DNA from: Halomicrobium urmianum
Lineage (GTDB): Archaea > Halobacteriota > Halobacteria > Halobacteriales > Haloarculaceae
Direction of reading: 5' to 3'
NCBI RefSeq assembly: GCF_020217425.1
Contig: NZ_CP084091.1
Coordinates: 62,001-126,000 of the forward strand
Length of the DNA: 64,000 nucleotides
Shown here: one piece after another, positions 27,786-36,736 of the stretch
Layout of the letters: the number at the start of each line of letters is the position of its first letter
Position numbering within the stretch: the stretch's first letter is position 1
Translations under genes and position numbers: made by a program
Notes under the pieces: generated by a model
Databases searched by the model: none
Told to the model about the DNA's origin: nothing
Seen by the model: the letters and a program-made list of their open reading frames with translations, nothing else

Positions 27786-30023
27786 TCACCGAGTATTTTT
27801 ATCGTGACTCAGGTACTCCCTTAGAGCTACACCCTGAGCTACTGCTGATCGGATATCATGCCGGGTTTTCAAATCGAAATGGAACCATCGATACTGCCTT
27901 TCTCTTGGCTTATCTGCCCCTTCTATTCCTTCCGCTAATTCATGGTGTAGCTGATTGTCTTGCCCAAAGTTCTGATTCATCTCGGCTGAGATAGCATACT
28001 GAACCTTGCTCCCCCAAACCTGGGATCCAGACATTGTCCAAGGTCTAACCCAATCACCACCGTGCTTCGATGCATAACCAAACTTCTGTGTAGGGGATGC
28101 CGGAAGGGCCTTTCCTCTCTGTACCACGTCTTGGAAATCAGACACCAATACATCGAACAATTTGGGGAAGTCTTTTTGAACATCGAACGACAGGCTCAGC
28201 CAGCAGCCATACAGCTTCAAATGCTTGTAGAGAGACCGATTCACTGCATCTCCCCATCTTCCGTCCTGGTTCTTCGGCAAGTTACTATAGAGATTCACAA
28301 AGTCTCCAGTGAACTCTTGGAGTGATTCTTTGTCTTCTCGGTGGAAGATAATCTGGAGAGCGTAGTAGTCCATCATGCTCTCCTCTACCTTTGAGTAGAC
28401 TCCTTCGTCTTCCTCGATACAGTGTTGATAGTACTGCTCGATGTAGTCAAGCCAGTTATCGTTGATCTGCTTCAACAGTTCTGGCTCGAACTCGTCGCTG
28501 AGTTCGATTTTGTAGCAAACAAGGTAGAGCATCTCCGGAAACACACTGTAGGAAGAGGAGTGTTTGTTACCGATATCGGTCGTAAGACTCCGATGGTGGA
28601 AGTCGATGTACTCTTCGAGATATTCCTTTGTGATCCGTTCAATACGTGGATTCTCAATCCCTTGGATATCTGCTCTCTTGAGCTTCCAGTTGAACGAATT
28701 CGCTCCGTACAGGGCCGCATAGAGAAGCTGTTCTTGGCTAAGTGAGGTCTCACTGGTTGCTTCGTTGAATCTGTTGGCCAGGTCGTCGAAGAAGTCTCGG
28801 ATCTGCCATTCCTCGACTGCAAGCTTCTCATCGAGTAGAAGCTGTACCAGTTTCACGTACTGCCACTGGTACTTATTCAATGCTCTCTGGAGAAGCAGTG
28901 CCGAATAGTACTGCTTAGCTTCCGCACAAATATCTGCGATGTCGTCTAAGTGACTGTTGTAATAGTTGTAAGAGCTGTAATCTCCATCTTCCAAGGCTGC
29001 GACGGATACTTCGTCGATCTTGTCGATGCAGACGTGCCCGACCGAGGTCAGATCTAGACCATATGACTTGAAAAACAGGTCCTTCATCGACTTCAAAAGG
29101 CGACCCGCCATCTGGCTCTGACCGCCCATGTCCCGATGCTCGACAATCGAGAGAGCTATATCACCCATTGCCTCCGCGATATCATCCAGATATTTCTGCC
29201 GTGAATCCTCTTCCAGTGCCGTTCTAATCAAGAACTCGAAGTAGTCTGCGACTTCATTAATGAAGTCGTCATTCGTAATCTCACCGCTAGTCTGCTCCAA
29301 ATACCGATCTGAGACCTCAGAGATCGAATTCAGGGTCGATTCAAACACGTCTCTCTGGTCTTTTTCAATAGCCCTGCTCCCTGTCGAAAACAAGAGATGA
29401 ACATCCTTGACCAAATCCTCAGTAAACTCCTCGTCGTGCTCCGGGACAAGAGGCCTCCAAGTCGAATAGATATTACGCGGCTCAATCTTTCGCAGCATCC
29501 GATCCGTGACGTAGTCCACAATATTCGAGATATTCAGGAAGTAGCCCGTGAAGAGGATAATAGCACCAATCAAGAGAACTGCAATAATTGACAGAACGTA
29601 GCTAACCAAATCATACGGCGACGCCCAATCCAGATACAGGCCTGTCAAGTTGAAGGCTGAGAATCCGAGGATAAAGACAAGGATCCCTATGAGGTACTTG
29701 TCTTTGAAAATGAGCATCGAAAGGCGCGGCGAGTACTCTTGATTCGCATTCTGAATTAAGAATATCACCAAGAGAAATATCACACTCATAAAATTTAGAA
29801 TCAAGCTGAGCGACTGATCGAAGATAGCCGGATTAGAAACCTCTTGAATAATCGAGCCTATTCCGAAAGGTCTCCAGACAACCGTTATTGTCAGGAGAAC
29901 GAGGGTCAAAGCGGAAGCTAGGCACAGAAGCTCTCCGTACCTATAAAGAGAGACGCTGAAAATCGCTTTTATGCGCCTCCATGCTATATAAAGCAGATAT
30001 CTAATCCAGTAACGAACCCTCAT
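27786..30023 (-). CDS. Large membrane protein, DUF2254-like N-terminus
   Basis: This 745-aa protein has about five membrane helices in the first 190 residues, including FLIQNANQEYSPRLSMLIF, which resembles the SSQYSPR signature of DUF2254 membrane proteins. The following 550 residues are soluble helices with many Tyr, Asp and Glu and no catalytic motif I can see. Codon usage is AT-richer than the flanks, a sign of transfer. It is probably transcribed together with the kinase-like gene downstream. The function is unknown; a membrane sensor is possible. Confidence 0.6.
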   Translation of the reverse strand: MRVRYWIRYLLYIAWRRIKAIFSVSLYRYGELLCLASALTLVLLTITVVWRPFGIGSIIQEVSNPAIFDQSLSLILNFMSVIFLLVIFLIQNANQEYSPRLSMLIFKDKYLIGILVFILGFSAFNLTGLYLDWASPYDLVSYVLSIIAVLLIGAIILFTGYFLNISNIVDYVTDRMLRKIEPRNIYSTWRPLVPEHDEEFTEDLVKDVHLLFSTGSRAIEKDQRDVFESTLNSISEVSDRYLEQTSGEITNDDFINEVADYFEFLIRTALEEDSRQKYLDDIAEAMGDIALSIVEHRDMGGQSQMAGRLLKSMKDLFFKSYGLDLTSVGHVCIDKIDEVSVAALEDGDYSSYNYYNSHLDDIADICAEAKQYYSALLLQRALNKYQWQYVKLVQLLLDEKLAVEEWQIRDFFDDLANRFNEATSETSLSQEQLLYAALYGANSFNWKLKRADIQGIENPRIERITKEYLEEYIDFHHRSLTTDIGNKHSSSYSVFPEMLYLVCYKIELSDEFEPELLKQINDNWLDYIEQYYQHCIEEDEGVYSKVEESMMDYYALQIIFHREDKESLQEFTGDFVNLYSNLPKNQDGRWGDAVNRSLYKHLKLYGCWLSLSFDVQKDFPKLFDVLVSDFQDVVQRGKALPASPTQKFGYASKHGGDWVRPWTMSGSQVWGSKVQYAISAEMNQNFGQDNQLHHELAEGIEGADKPRERQYRWFHFDLKTRHDIRSAVAQGVALREYLSHDKNTR

Positions 30024-30284
30024 ACCAAAATCAACTTTCTGTCGAGCAATGGTGTATCTACTGTTATCTTTGTTACCCTCTCAGACGGATGAGTCTATCA
30101 TCTACCGGCCTGCTAACTCACTGTCCGGTACGGTCTGCTCGACGTTTTCTAGAACCTGCCCGAGCTTTTCTTAGTCTCCTCTATCGAAGTGCTTCTCAGG
30201 CTTTCGAACCCAGAACAGTAATATCAGGCTTCGAATACCCGCGTAAAGTGTGATTATTTAGGTCCTGGAGAGGTTTTTCGTTCT
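30024..30284. promoter_or_regulatory. Divergent promoter region
   Basis: About 260 bp lie between the divergent DUF2254-like and rhomboid genes. The DNA is AT-richer than the window average. I see no frame with coding character; it likely holds both promoters. Confidence 0.4.
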
Positions 30285-31136
30285 ATGGCGTGGCTTGGTA
30301 ATTTCCGGAGCGAAGTAAGAGAGAATGCGCGGGTATCGGATTTGGCTTTGATTTTCTCGGTGCCGATCTTTCTTTCGTTGATCTTCCTGCTTCCTGAGTC
30401 AATTCAGAACTCTTTGATCTTGGACTACGGTAATTACTCTATCGTCAATCTCTGGAGCTCGGCCTTTGTGCATCGAGGATTCAATCACTTCAGCAATAAT
30501 TTGGCGGCTTACTGCGTTCTGATCGGTCCAATATATTTGCTTTTCGTGCTGGCTGATGAACGGCAGCTGTTCCGATACACGTTCCTGGCATTCCTCTTCA
30601 TCCTCCCGTTCGTCATAGCTCTAAGCAACATAGCCGCTCTTGGCTCTGGAACCGGAGCAGGCTTCTCTGGAATCGGCTCCGCATTCTTCGGGCTCCTCCC
30701 CGTCTCGCTATTTCTATTCATCCACAACAAGGTCTCAGAGGAGATAGAACCCGCTCACGGGGTCGTACTGTTTCTCATAGCCGCCGCAATCATCGCAGGA
30801 ACCTACTCCGGCGTTACTGCAGCAGCTGGCATTCTGTTGTTCGCTGTATTGATCACCGTCTACGACACCTACCAGGTGGGCCTTGACGAGGTAAAGGAAG
30901 CCGCTGCCGGGCTAACCTCGATGGAAGGCTATTTTGAACTGGTAATGATCGCGGGCCTCCTATTCTTGCTGTCTCCTGTACTGCTCTTTCCTCAAGATAT
31001 CGCCCAAGGCGACGGCACTGTGAACATTCTATCCCACTATCTGGGGCTTCTCTGGGGATTTTTCGGGCCCATTATTTATTTGTTCTACCGAAGACATCGG
31101 AGGCAGCTCATCCCAGACATCCAGAGTGGTTTCTAA
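30285..31136 (+). CDS. Rhomboid-family intramembrane serine protease
   Basis: This 283-aa protein has seven or so membrane helices. The rhomboid pattern is complete: HRGFNHFSNN in the second helix region, the catalytic serine in GFSG (S128) and the catalytic histidine H251 in SHYLGLLWG. Rhomboids cut other membrane proteins within the bilayer. A neighbouring single-span protein, such as the one at 25948-26907, could be a substrate, but that is only a guess. Low G+C content like the previous genes suggests they arrived together. Confidence 0.85.
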   Translation: MAWLGNFRSEVRENARVSDLALIFSVPIFLSLIFLLPESIQNSLILDYGNYSIVNLWSSAFVHRGFNHFSNNLAAYCVLIGPIYLLFVLADERQLFRYTFLAFLFILPFVIALSNIAALGSGTGAGFSGIGSAFFGLLPVSLFLFIHNKVSEEIEPAHGVVLFLIAAAIIAGTYSGVTAAAGILLFAVLITVYDTYQVGLDEVKEAAAGLTSMEGYFELVMIAGLLFLLSPVLLFPQDIAQGDGTVNILSHYLGLLWGFFGPIIYLFYRRHRRQLIPDIQSGF

Positions 31137-31185
31137 CTGTGTTTCGCCAATTGGAGAATCAACTTTCACCGGGCACCCTGCTCGG

Positions 31186-31419
31186 TTAGCGGTATTCCTG
31201 CCGCAACGACTGCGTACAGTCGTGATTGCGAATCCGCTCTGGGAGTCCGACCTTCCCGCAGACGGGACACTCCCGAAGGGGTGTCGGCGGTAGGTCGTTC
31301 CAAGCCTCTAGAGCAGCCGTTAACTGTGCTTCGACGATTGGTGAGTCGGTTGTCCGGCGGGCTTCGCGGAGGTGAATGCGAAGCCGTTCACGGGCTATGA
31401 GCGTTGTATCTTCGGTCAT
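31186..31419 (-). CDS. Small CxxC..H..C zinc-finger protein
   Basis: This 77-aa protein (MTEDTT start) has a helical first half and a C-terminal zinc finger, CPVCGKVGLPERIRNHDC. The start at 31419 is chosen because the hairpin leader copy C lies right upstream. It follows the HNH gene on the same strand and may be co-transcribed. The role is unknown. Confidence 0.6.
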   Translation of the reverse strand: MTEDTTLIARERLRIHLREARRTTDSPIVEAQLTAALEAWNDLPPTPLRECPVCGKVGLPERIRNHDCTQSLRQEYR

Positions 31420-31467
31420 GCTGGTACGGGAAGCTAGTGTCCCCGCCGCCCATTGGCGGGGGCGAGA
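31420..31467 (-). promoter_or_regulatory. GC-hairpin 5' leader, copy C
   Basis: A perfect stem CCCCGCC (31441-31447) / GGCGGGG (31455-31461) with a 7-nt loop lies 22 bp before the ATG at 31419. The minus strand reads tctcgcccccgccaatgggc, matching the leaders before 17280 and 43254. Confidence 0.55.
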
Positions 31468-31484
31468 AACACCACCGTGAGCGG

Positions 31485-32618
31485 TTAGCGAATATCGGGC
31501 TGGAGCGGAGCGAACTGTTCCCACATCATATGGTGTCGCTGACAGAGCGTGACCAAGTTCTCAAGCCGGTTCGACCGTTCGTAGTCGAGGACGCCATCGG
31601 CATCGATGAATGTGCCAAGTGGCGTAATGTGGTGGACGTTCAGGTCACGATCCCAGCGTTCGTGGTGTGCCTCTCGGTCAATTGTACAGCCCGGCATCTG
31701 GCACTCGAAGTCGTCACGCCCCAACGCGCGTTTGCGCTGCTTGTACCAGTTCGGTCCGTACGAAATGTCCCCGTAGCCGCCCTTCCAGTGCGGATGATCT
31801 GGTCCGCTCGGTTGCCCCCGGTACTCGAGCCCGGCTGCCTCCACGGCCTGCTTCCATGACCCATACCGATGGATGTATGGGTAGATCGTGATCTCTTCGT
31901 GTTTTCGCACTTCAACAGATGAGGGCACATGACCCAGCTCATCGCGGAGCTGAGTCAGCTCCTGAAGTAACTCCTCTTCTGAGATATTTCGCCGCGTATG
32001 TGGGTTAAAACCCGCTTCCTGAAGTGCAGCGTTCCAACTACCGAAGCGCCACTGGGCGACTTTCGTTGCATACTCCCCTTGTTCATCCATTTCATAGGCG
32101 GTCGGTGGCCGCCCAAGGTCGTCAGCGAGGGCCTGAATTGCTGTGATTACTTCTTGCCGTGTGACTTTGGTCGATTTCGTCGTCGACAGCCCTGCAGCAT
32201 CGAGTCCGGTATTCCACGATCCGAATTGCCATGTTACCGCACCTGGAGATACTTCTCCATATTTCTTCATTTCCCTTACTGACGGGGAGTGACCGAGCAT
32301 CTCGGCCACGCGCCGCAACTCGTCGGTTAGCTCCTCTCCTGAGTACGAGTGATCGAGTGGTTCAAGCCCCGCTTCTCTCAGCCCATCTCTCCAACTCCCG
32401 AACGTTGATTGTACGGCACCAACTGTAAACTCCGTCTCCTTCTCAACTTCGGGTTGCATCGGCGTTCGGCCTTTCTGTTCGGCGACGCGTCTGAGCTCCT
32501 CGATGATGTGGTCTGGTGAGATTGACTGCTTGTGGCCTGCTATATGGCCTGCGATCCCAACGTTCGTCTCGAACGATTCGCCACAGATGTCGCACGTGTA
32601 GTCTCCTTCAATTTTCAT
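31485..32618 (-). CDS. HNH endonuclease with homing-endonuclease-associated repeats
   Basis: This is a 377-aa protein. The N-terminus is a C2H2-like finger (CDICGESFETNVGIAGHIAGH). Four repeats of about 55 residues follow, each ending in a FGSWNxGLxxAG-type phrase (FGSWRDGLREAGL, FGSWNTGLDAAGL, FGSWNAALQEAGF, YGSWKQAVEAAGL). The C-terminal HNH nuclease has HHITPLGTF and NLVTLCQRHH plus two cysteines. Such repeats bind DNA in homing and phage-type nucleases. It could be a free-standing homing endonuclease or part of the defence island. The start at 32618 follows leader copy D. Confidence 0.85.
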   Translation of the reverse strand: MKIEGDYTCDICGESFETNVGIAGHIAGHKQSISPDHIIEELRRVAEQKGRTPMQPEVEKETEFTVGAVQSTFGSWRDGLREAGLEPLDHSYSGEELTDELRRVAEMLGHSPSVREMKKYGEVSPGAVTWQFGSWNTGLDAAGLSTTKSTKVTRQEVITAIQALADDLGRPPTAYEMDEQGEYATKVAQWRFGSWNAALQEAGFNPHTRRNISEEELLQELTQLRDELGHVPSSVEVRKHEEITIYPYIHRYGSWKQAVEAAGLEYRGQPSGPDHPHWKGGYGDISYGPNWYKQRKRALGRDDFECQMPGCTIDREAHHERWDRDLNVHHITPLGTFIDADGVLDYERSNRLENLVTLCQRHHMMWEQFAPLQPDIR

Positions 32619-32669
32619 GCGTAACTCTGAGCGCTGGTGCGCCCGCACCCTCCGTGGGGTCGGACAAAC
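32619..32669 (-). promoter_or_regulatory. GC-hairpin 5' leader, copy D
   Basis: The minus strand reads tccgaccccacggagggtgc then gggcgcacc, about 22 bp before the ATG. It resembles leader copies A-C but is less perfect. The rest of the gap to 32889 holds no gene. Confidence 0.45.
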
Positions 32670-32889
32670 ACGCCCGGTCGCGCACACCTTCTCCCGTTTT
32701 CTGTTATAAATGTCACACCGACACCCGAGGTTGTGGCTGCGCGCGCAGCGGAGTCCTCGTGAGCATCGCAAACGAGGGCACGTGAGACGAGCGAATGCGA
32801 GTCTCACGGAGCGAGCACGGAGCGGAGGGTGGGGAGGAGGGGCCTGGGTCGGTCCGGCACGTAGCAAAAAAGAAGGGTACGACGACTGG

Positions 32890-33786
32890 CTATTCCCACC
32901 ACCGACCGCGCTCAGGGAAGTGCAGGGTCGACCAGCCAGTGATGGCTACTGAGACGCGCCCGTTGTACCAGTTCTTCGCCGCTCCGTGAATCCTCACGCG
33001 CTCGCCCTCTTCGATCCAGGGGGCATCTGACGCTTTCCAGCTGGTGAACTTCGTCCGCCCACTGTCGTCTTCGATGAGACCGACTTGTTGAATGGCCGGA
33101 GAGTTGCTCTCCCAGAGTACCGTAACACGACCTTCGATGCTCACCTCTTTGCGATTGACGTTCTCGAGCATCCCGATGGGAACCACCGTCCCAGGAGCCG
33201 TCTGCAACTCCTCGAACACCCCAACGACTGCGCTCATCATGTCTTTCCCACCGACTACGGCTTCACCCAGCCGCCGACCAATCGCTGCTCGCGACCAGCC
33301 ATCCAGTTTCTCCGCCAGCCGCATCGACTGCTTGTTCACCGCCGCCAACTGCTCCTGCCTGAGTTCTGCACGAGGATCGTTTCTCTCCGGGTCTGCCCAC
33401 GGGTCCACGCTTGCCGCCCGCTTTTGGAACTCTGCACGCCGCTCAGCGCTTCGCTTCGCTACGATATCTCGCGTCCGCTTTTCCCGACCTTCTTGCGTCC
33501 CCATCTCTGCCTTGGCACTGATGCGCTCCAGTTCAGCCTCCCGCGCCCGAATGCGCTCTTCCTGTTCGAGGGTCGCACCGTAGATCCGCTCTTCGCTGGT
33601 GTCGACCATCCCATCCGGGTGGTTCGCATCGACCTTTGCCTGCACCTCCATCTGCACCGTCGCCTGGAACTCAGGGGTCTCATCGACGACCTCGAAGCCC
33701 TCTTCATCGACCGCCGCTTCGTCCGCTTTTTCGAATGCTTGTTCATCGACCGAAACTACTTCACTGGTAACGTTCTTACTTGACAT
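32890..33786 (-). CDS. RPA-like single-stranded DNA-binding protein
   Basis: This 298-aa protein has a long charged and coiled N-terminal part (EERIRAREAELERISAKAE) and a C-terminal OB fold from about residue 205 (RKEVSIEGRVTVLWESNSPAIQQVGLIEDDSGRTKFTSW in two pieces, then VRIHGAAKNWYNGRVSVAI). This matches plasmid-borne haloarchaeal SSB/RPA-like proteins that coat ssDNA during replication or repair. It is divergent from the release-factor gene across an 850-bp structured non-coding region, an arrangement that would suit a plasmid maintenance locus. Confidence 0.75.
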   Translation of the reverse strand: MSSKNVTSEVVSVDEQAFEKADEAAVDEEGFEVVDETPEFQATVQMEVQAKVDANHPDGMVDTSEERIYGATLEQEERIRAREAELERISAKAEMGTQEGREKRTRDIVAKRSAERRAEFQKRAASVDPWADPERNDPRAELRQEQLAAVNKQSMRLAEKLDGWSRAAIGRRLGEAVVGGKDMMSAVVGVFEELQTAPGTVVPIGMLENVNRKEVSIEGRVTVLWESNSPAIQQVGLIEDDSGRTKFTSWKASDAPWIEEGERVRIHGAAKNWYNGRVSVAITGWSTLHFPERGRWWE

Positions 33787-34639
33787 TGGATCTCACTGAT
33801 CCGAAGGCGCCCAGCGCCCGACACCGCGATGCTGCAACATCGCGGTTTTCCGACGACAACGCCCGACAGAACCATCTACGCGCTCTCGCTCGCGCCTTCG
33901 TGAGCGCCCCTTGGGGCGCGAGCGAGAGCGCGCCTCAGGGAGACCACCCAACCAGAACCGCGCGCCGACCCGCCCGGAGCGAGCGGCCAGCTTTAAGCCG
34001 TTTCTCGCGTCCGGCCCGGACTGCGGGTCCGTGTCCAGGGCGACGGTCGTGAGCACGGCGAGCCGTGGTGTGGCTCGCCGCGCGGAACGGCTCAAAGCGC
34101 TGGAACGCGAAAGCCCGCGAGGGGCGCAACCGAAAACGCACTTAATGCTGGCGTCGAGACCAGATTTACTTTAGCCCGGAACGGGCGCTCCCCGCACCGC
34201 GAGCGCCCGCACGCCCGGAATGGTCGGTCGCGAGCGACGCGGAGGGCAGAAGCGGCGAGCGGGGCGTGCCGTAACAAAGAACCTGTTCAACCGGGCTCGA
34301 CGCTCTGTCACACAGCCGATATCCTGGTGGACTCAGAAAGGGCGAGGTCGTCTCGGTCGCCCCCCGACCCCGCAAGCACCACAGGCACGAGGAGCGCAGT
34401 GTGGGTCGCGGGATGCCGAGCGGCCGAGGGCTTTCTATTCGTTCTCAGCCACCCCCTGCCGTCTCGACGGAAGCATTATCCTGCACCGCCACGGACGATA
34501 TAGTATGCACCACACACCGCCGGTGCAACGGGTGAACGTGCGGACGATGAGCGCTTGCTCTGTTCTTTCGTAGTTGGTAGCGGCGCCGGCGGGTGTATCG
34601 CCTTCTCATCGAGCAGCGACGCCGCTTTCACCGAGACAA
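33787..34639. other. 850-bp structured intergenic region
   Basis: No supported gene. The DNA is GC-rich with nested inverted repeats: perfect 15-bp arms at 33880-33894 and 33917-33931, and inside them 7-bp arms gcgcccc/ggggcgc at 33904-33910 and 33913-33919. An inverted repeat cgcgatg...catcgcg lies at about 33823-33843. It could be an origin, a long structured leader for the SSB gene, or a regulatory RNA. Confidence 0.5.
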
Positions 34640-35716
34640 ATGCAGACCACCGAGTACGAACTCCGCGATCGAATCGACCAGCTCATAAACTACCGTGGCG
34701 AGGGCACCGAGCTCATCACCGTGGCCGTCCCGCCAGACAAATCGCTCCATGCGGTTCGTGAGCGCATTGACCGCGAATATGCACAGGCTGCGAACATCAA
34801 ATCCGATCAGACACGAACTCACGTCCAGGACGCGCTCGGACGTATCCGACGCCTCCTCCAAGCGTACGAAGAGCCACCACCAAGCGGCCTTGTCATCTAC
34901 GCTGGTGTCGTTGATGGTGAGCTGCAGGACGCCGTCTTCGACGATCTCGACGTCCCCGTCGACGTCTCACTGTACCGCTGTGCAGCCGAATTCGAGACAG
35001 CCCCCGTCGAGCAGGCGCTCACCCCGTCAGAGGTGTACGGTCTGGTCGTCCTCGAACGGGGCCGTGCTGCCCTCGGTCGCCTCGCCGGCGAACGCATCGT
35101 TTCCAGCCGGACCTTCGAGAGCCAAGTGATGGGAAAATCCCGTGCTGGCGGTCAGAGTGCGCAGCGATTCGAACGCGAGCGCGACCGCCAGAAACACGAG
35201 TTCTTCGAGCAGGTCGCCGACGCTGCCGAGCAGACGTTCCTCGATGAGCCCACTGTCGATGGCGTCATCCTCGGCGGGACGACAATCACCGTCGACGAGT
35301 TCCAGCAGGGTGACTATCTCCACCACGAGTTGCGGGACCACATACTAGGCGTCTATCCGATTGAGTACGCGACCAAGCAGGGTCTCTCGCAGCTCGTAGA
35401 GCGTGCCGAGGACGTACTGTCTGATGCTGAGCGCCGACGGGAGCGGGAATCCCTCGATCGGTTCTTCACGGCGCTGGGACAGGGTGGAGATGTCGCCTAC
35501 GGAGCTGATGAAACGCGAACCGCCCTCGACTATGGAGCGGTCGACGTCCTTCTCGTTTCCGACGCACGGCCACCAGCGGAGATTCGTGAACTGGAGGAAG
35601 CGACGACCGACCAAGGCGGTGAGTGTCTCGTTGTGTCGACTGACACAGATCGAGGTGCTCAGTTCGATACTGCATTCGGGGGCCTTGGAGCGCTCCTCCG
35701 GTTCCGTATTAACTAA
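34640..35716 (+). CDS. Second peptide chain release factor (aRF1/eRF1-like)
   Basis: This 358-aa protein, shorter than the usual 410-420, keeps all the decoding marks: NIKS at residues 52-55, YxCxxxF at Y112-C114-F118 and GGQ at 170-172 (RAGGQSAQRFERER). The C-terminal domain (VDVLLVSDARPPAE, CLVVSTDTDRG) is also present. aRF1 recognises stop codons and releases the peptide. An extra copy in accessory DNA beside an SSB gene and a toxin-antitoxin pair suggests a conflict or virus-derived role. The start at 34640 is preferred because it begins the conserved region. Confidence 0.85.
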   Translation: MQTTEYELRDRIDQLINYRGEGTELITVAVPPDKSLHAVRERIDREYAQAANIKSDQTRTHVQDALGRIRRLLQAYEEPPPSGLVIYAGVVDGELQDAVFDDLDVPVDVSLYRCAAEFETAPVEQALTPSEVYGLVVLERGRAALGRLAGERIVSSRTFESQVMGKSRAGGQSAQRFERERDRQKHEFFEQVADAAEQTFLDEPTVDGVILGGTTITVDEFQQGDYLHHELRDHILGVYPIEYATKQGLSQLVERAEDVLSDAERRRERESLDRFFTALGQGGDVAYGADETRTALDYGAVDVLLVSDARPPAEIRELEEATTDQGGECLVVSTDTDRGAQFDTAFGGLGALLRFRIN

Positions 35717-35862
35717 GCCGAGTAGTTTTTGACGCCATAGCTGTTCTAGCGTCCCAGTGTACGGGTCTGGAGGCAGTCATCGGTCGTGCAGACGACCTCA
35801 AATGGCCGTAAACCGGGCAGGCGCGGTGTCGCTCTTGGAGACACGAATAACTCACACCGGTC

Positions 35863-36192
35863 TCAACCGTCGTCCTGTGCGTTCAATTCTGTAAGGACCT
35901 GGCCGGCCGCCGTCCCGATACGAATGCCATCTACGTTACGCATCTCGAGGTCGTGCGTGGCAGTCCGAAAGGGGTAGTGGTCGACGAGGATGCGATGGAT
36001 AACGGTTCGGACGGGGTCAGTCCCGTACCTGTCGACGACAGTAGCCATCATCTCGTCGAGATGCACGTCCCGGTGCTCCGTCCGGGGATTCTGTGCGCGT
36101 TCGAGCACGAGTTCGACTACATCGTCAACTGATGCGTGCTCGGGATTCTTGGTTCGTTCACGAACGTCGTAGAGAGCGTCGTTATCGGGCAT
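35863..36192 (-). CDS. Hypothetical 109-aa protein
   Basis: This is an acidic helical protein (VDDVVELVLERAQNPRTEH) with no motif I recognise. It lies 30 bp downstream of the PIN gene on the same strand and may be the third gene of that unit. Confidence 0.55.
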   Translation of the reverse strand: MPDNDALYDVRERTKNPEHASVDDVVELVLERAQNPRTEHRDVHLDEMMATVVDRYGTDPVRTVIHRILVDHYPFRTATHDLEMRNVDGIRIGTAAGQVLTELNAQDDG

Positions 36193-36223
36193 TCCTGTTC
36201 ACTTCGAAGTATTCTCCACAGTG

Positions 36224-36736
36224 TCAGGTCACCTCGAGCAACGAGCGAGCCCGCTGTACGTAACTGTTCGCGCCCCAGCTACGGGCGTTGCTAATCTCAT
36301 CGAGGAGCAGCCGCGCATCGGCAGCTGATAGGTGTTCAGTTCGAACGAGAACCGAGAGCAGCGTCGGTGTCGTGACGAGTCGGGTATCAGCGAGTGAGGC
36401 GTGGATCAAGCCAAGTTGGTTGAACTCGTCACAGAGGAAGAGCGCAGCATCGAGATCGTTCGCGAGCGTGACCGCCGCGTTCTCACCGTCATCGAGGGGG
36501 AACTCGGCATCGAGGTCGACCGACTGTGTCGTGAATGACTCTGCTTGGTCGAGTACGGCAGACGCGGCGTGTCCATGGACGTCATCGTAGGAGGCGATCT
36601 CTTGGAGTTCATCGATGACCGCTGTTGGGACGACGACCTCGTACCGGGAGAGACAGAGTGCGAGTGGATCGGGGTCGTCGTCAGTAACGATCCCGAGACT
36701 CACGAGAGCGGAGGCGTCTGCGATAAGCCGCGACAT
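36224..36736 (-). CDS. PIN-domain toxin-like protein
   Basis: This 170-aa protein has the PIN acidic pattern: D in LIADASALVSLG (about residue 7), E in VIDELQEI (about 43), and later aspartates in ENAAVTLANDLDAALFLCDE. PIN toxins are Mg2+-dependent RNases. It starts at the base after the stop of the upstream ribbon-helix-helix gene, a classic antitoxin-toxin order. Confidence 0.82.
   Translation of the reverse strand: MSRLIADASALVSLGIVTDDDPDPLALCLSRYEVVVPTAVIDELQEIASYDDVHGHAASAVLDQAESFTTQSVDLDAEFPLDDGENAAVTLANDLDAALFLCDEFNQLGLIHASLADTRLVTTPTLLSVLVRTEHLSAADARLLLDEISNARSWGANSYVQRARSLLEVT

Noticed and set aside
31485-31859. Plus-strand frame opposite the HNH gene
   Set aside because: Antisense shadow; the minus strand holds the HNH motif.
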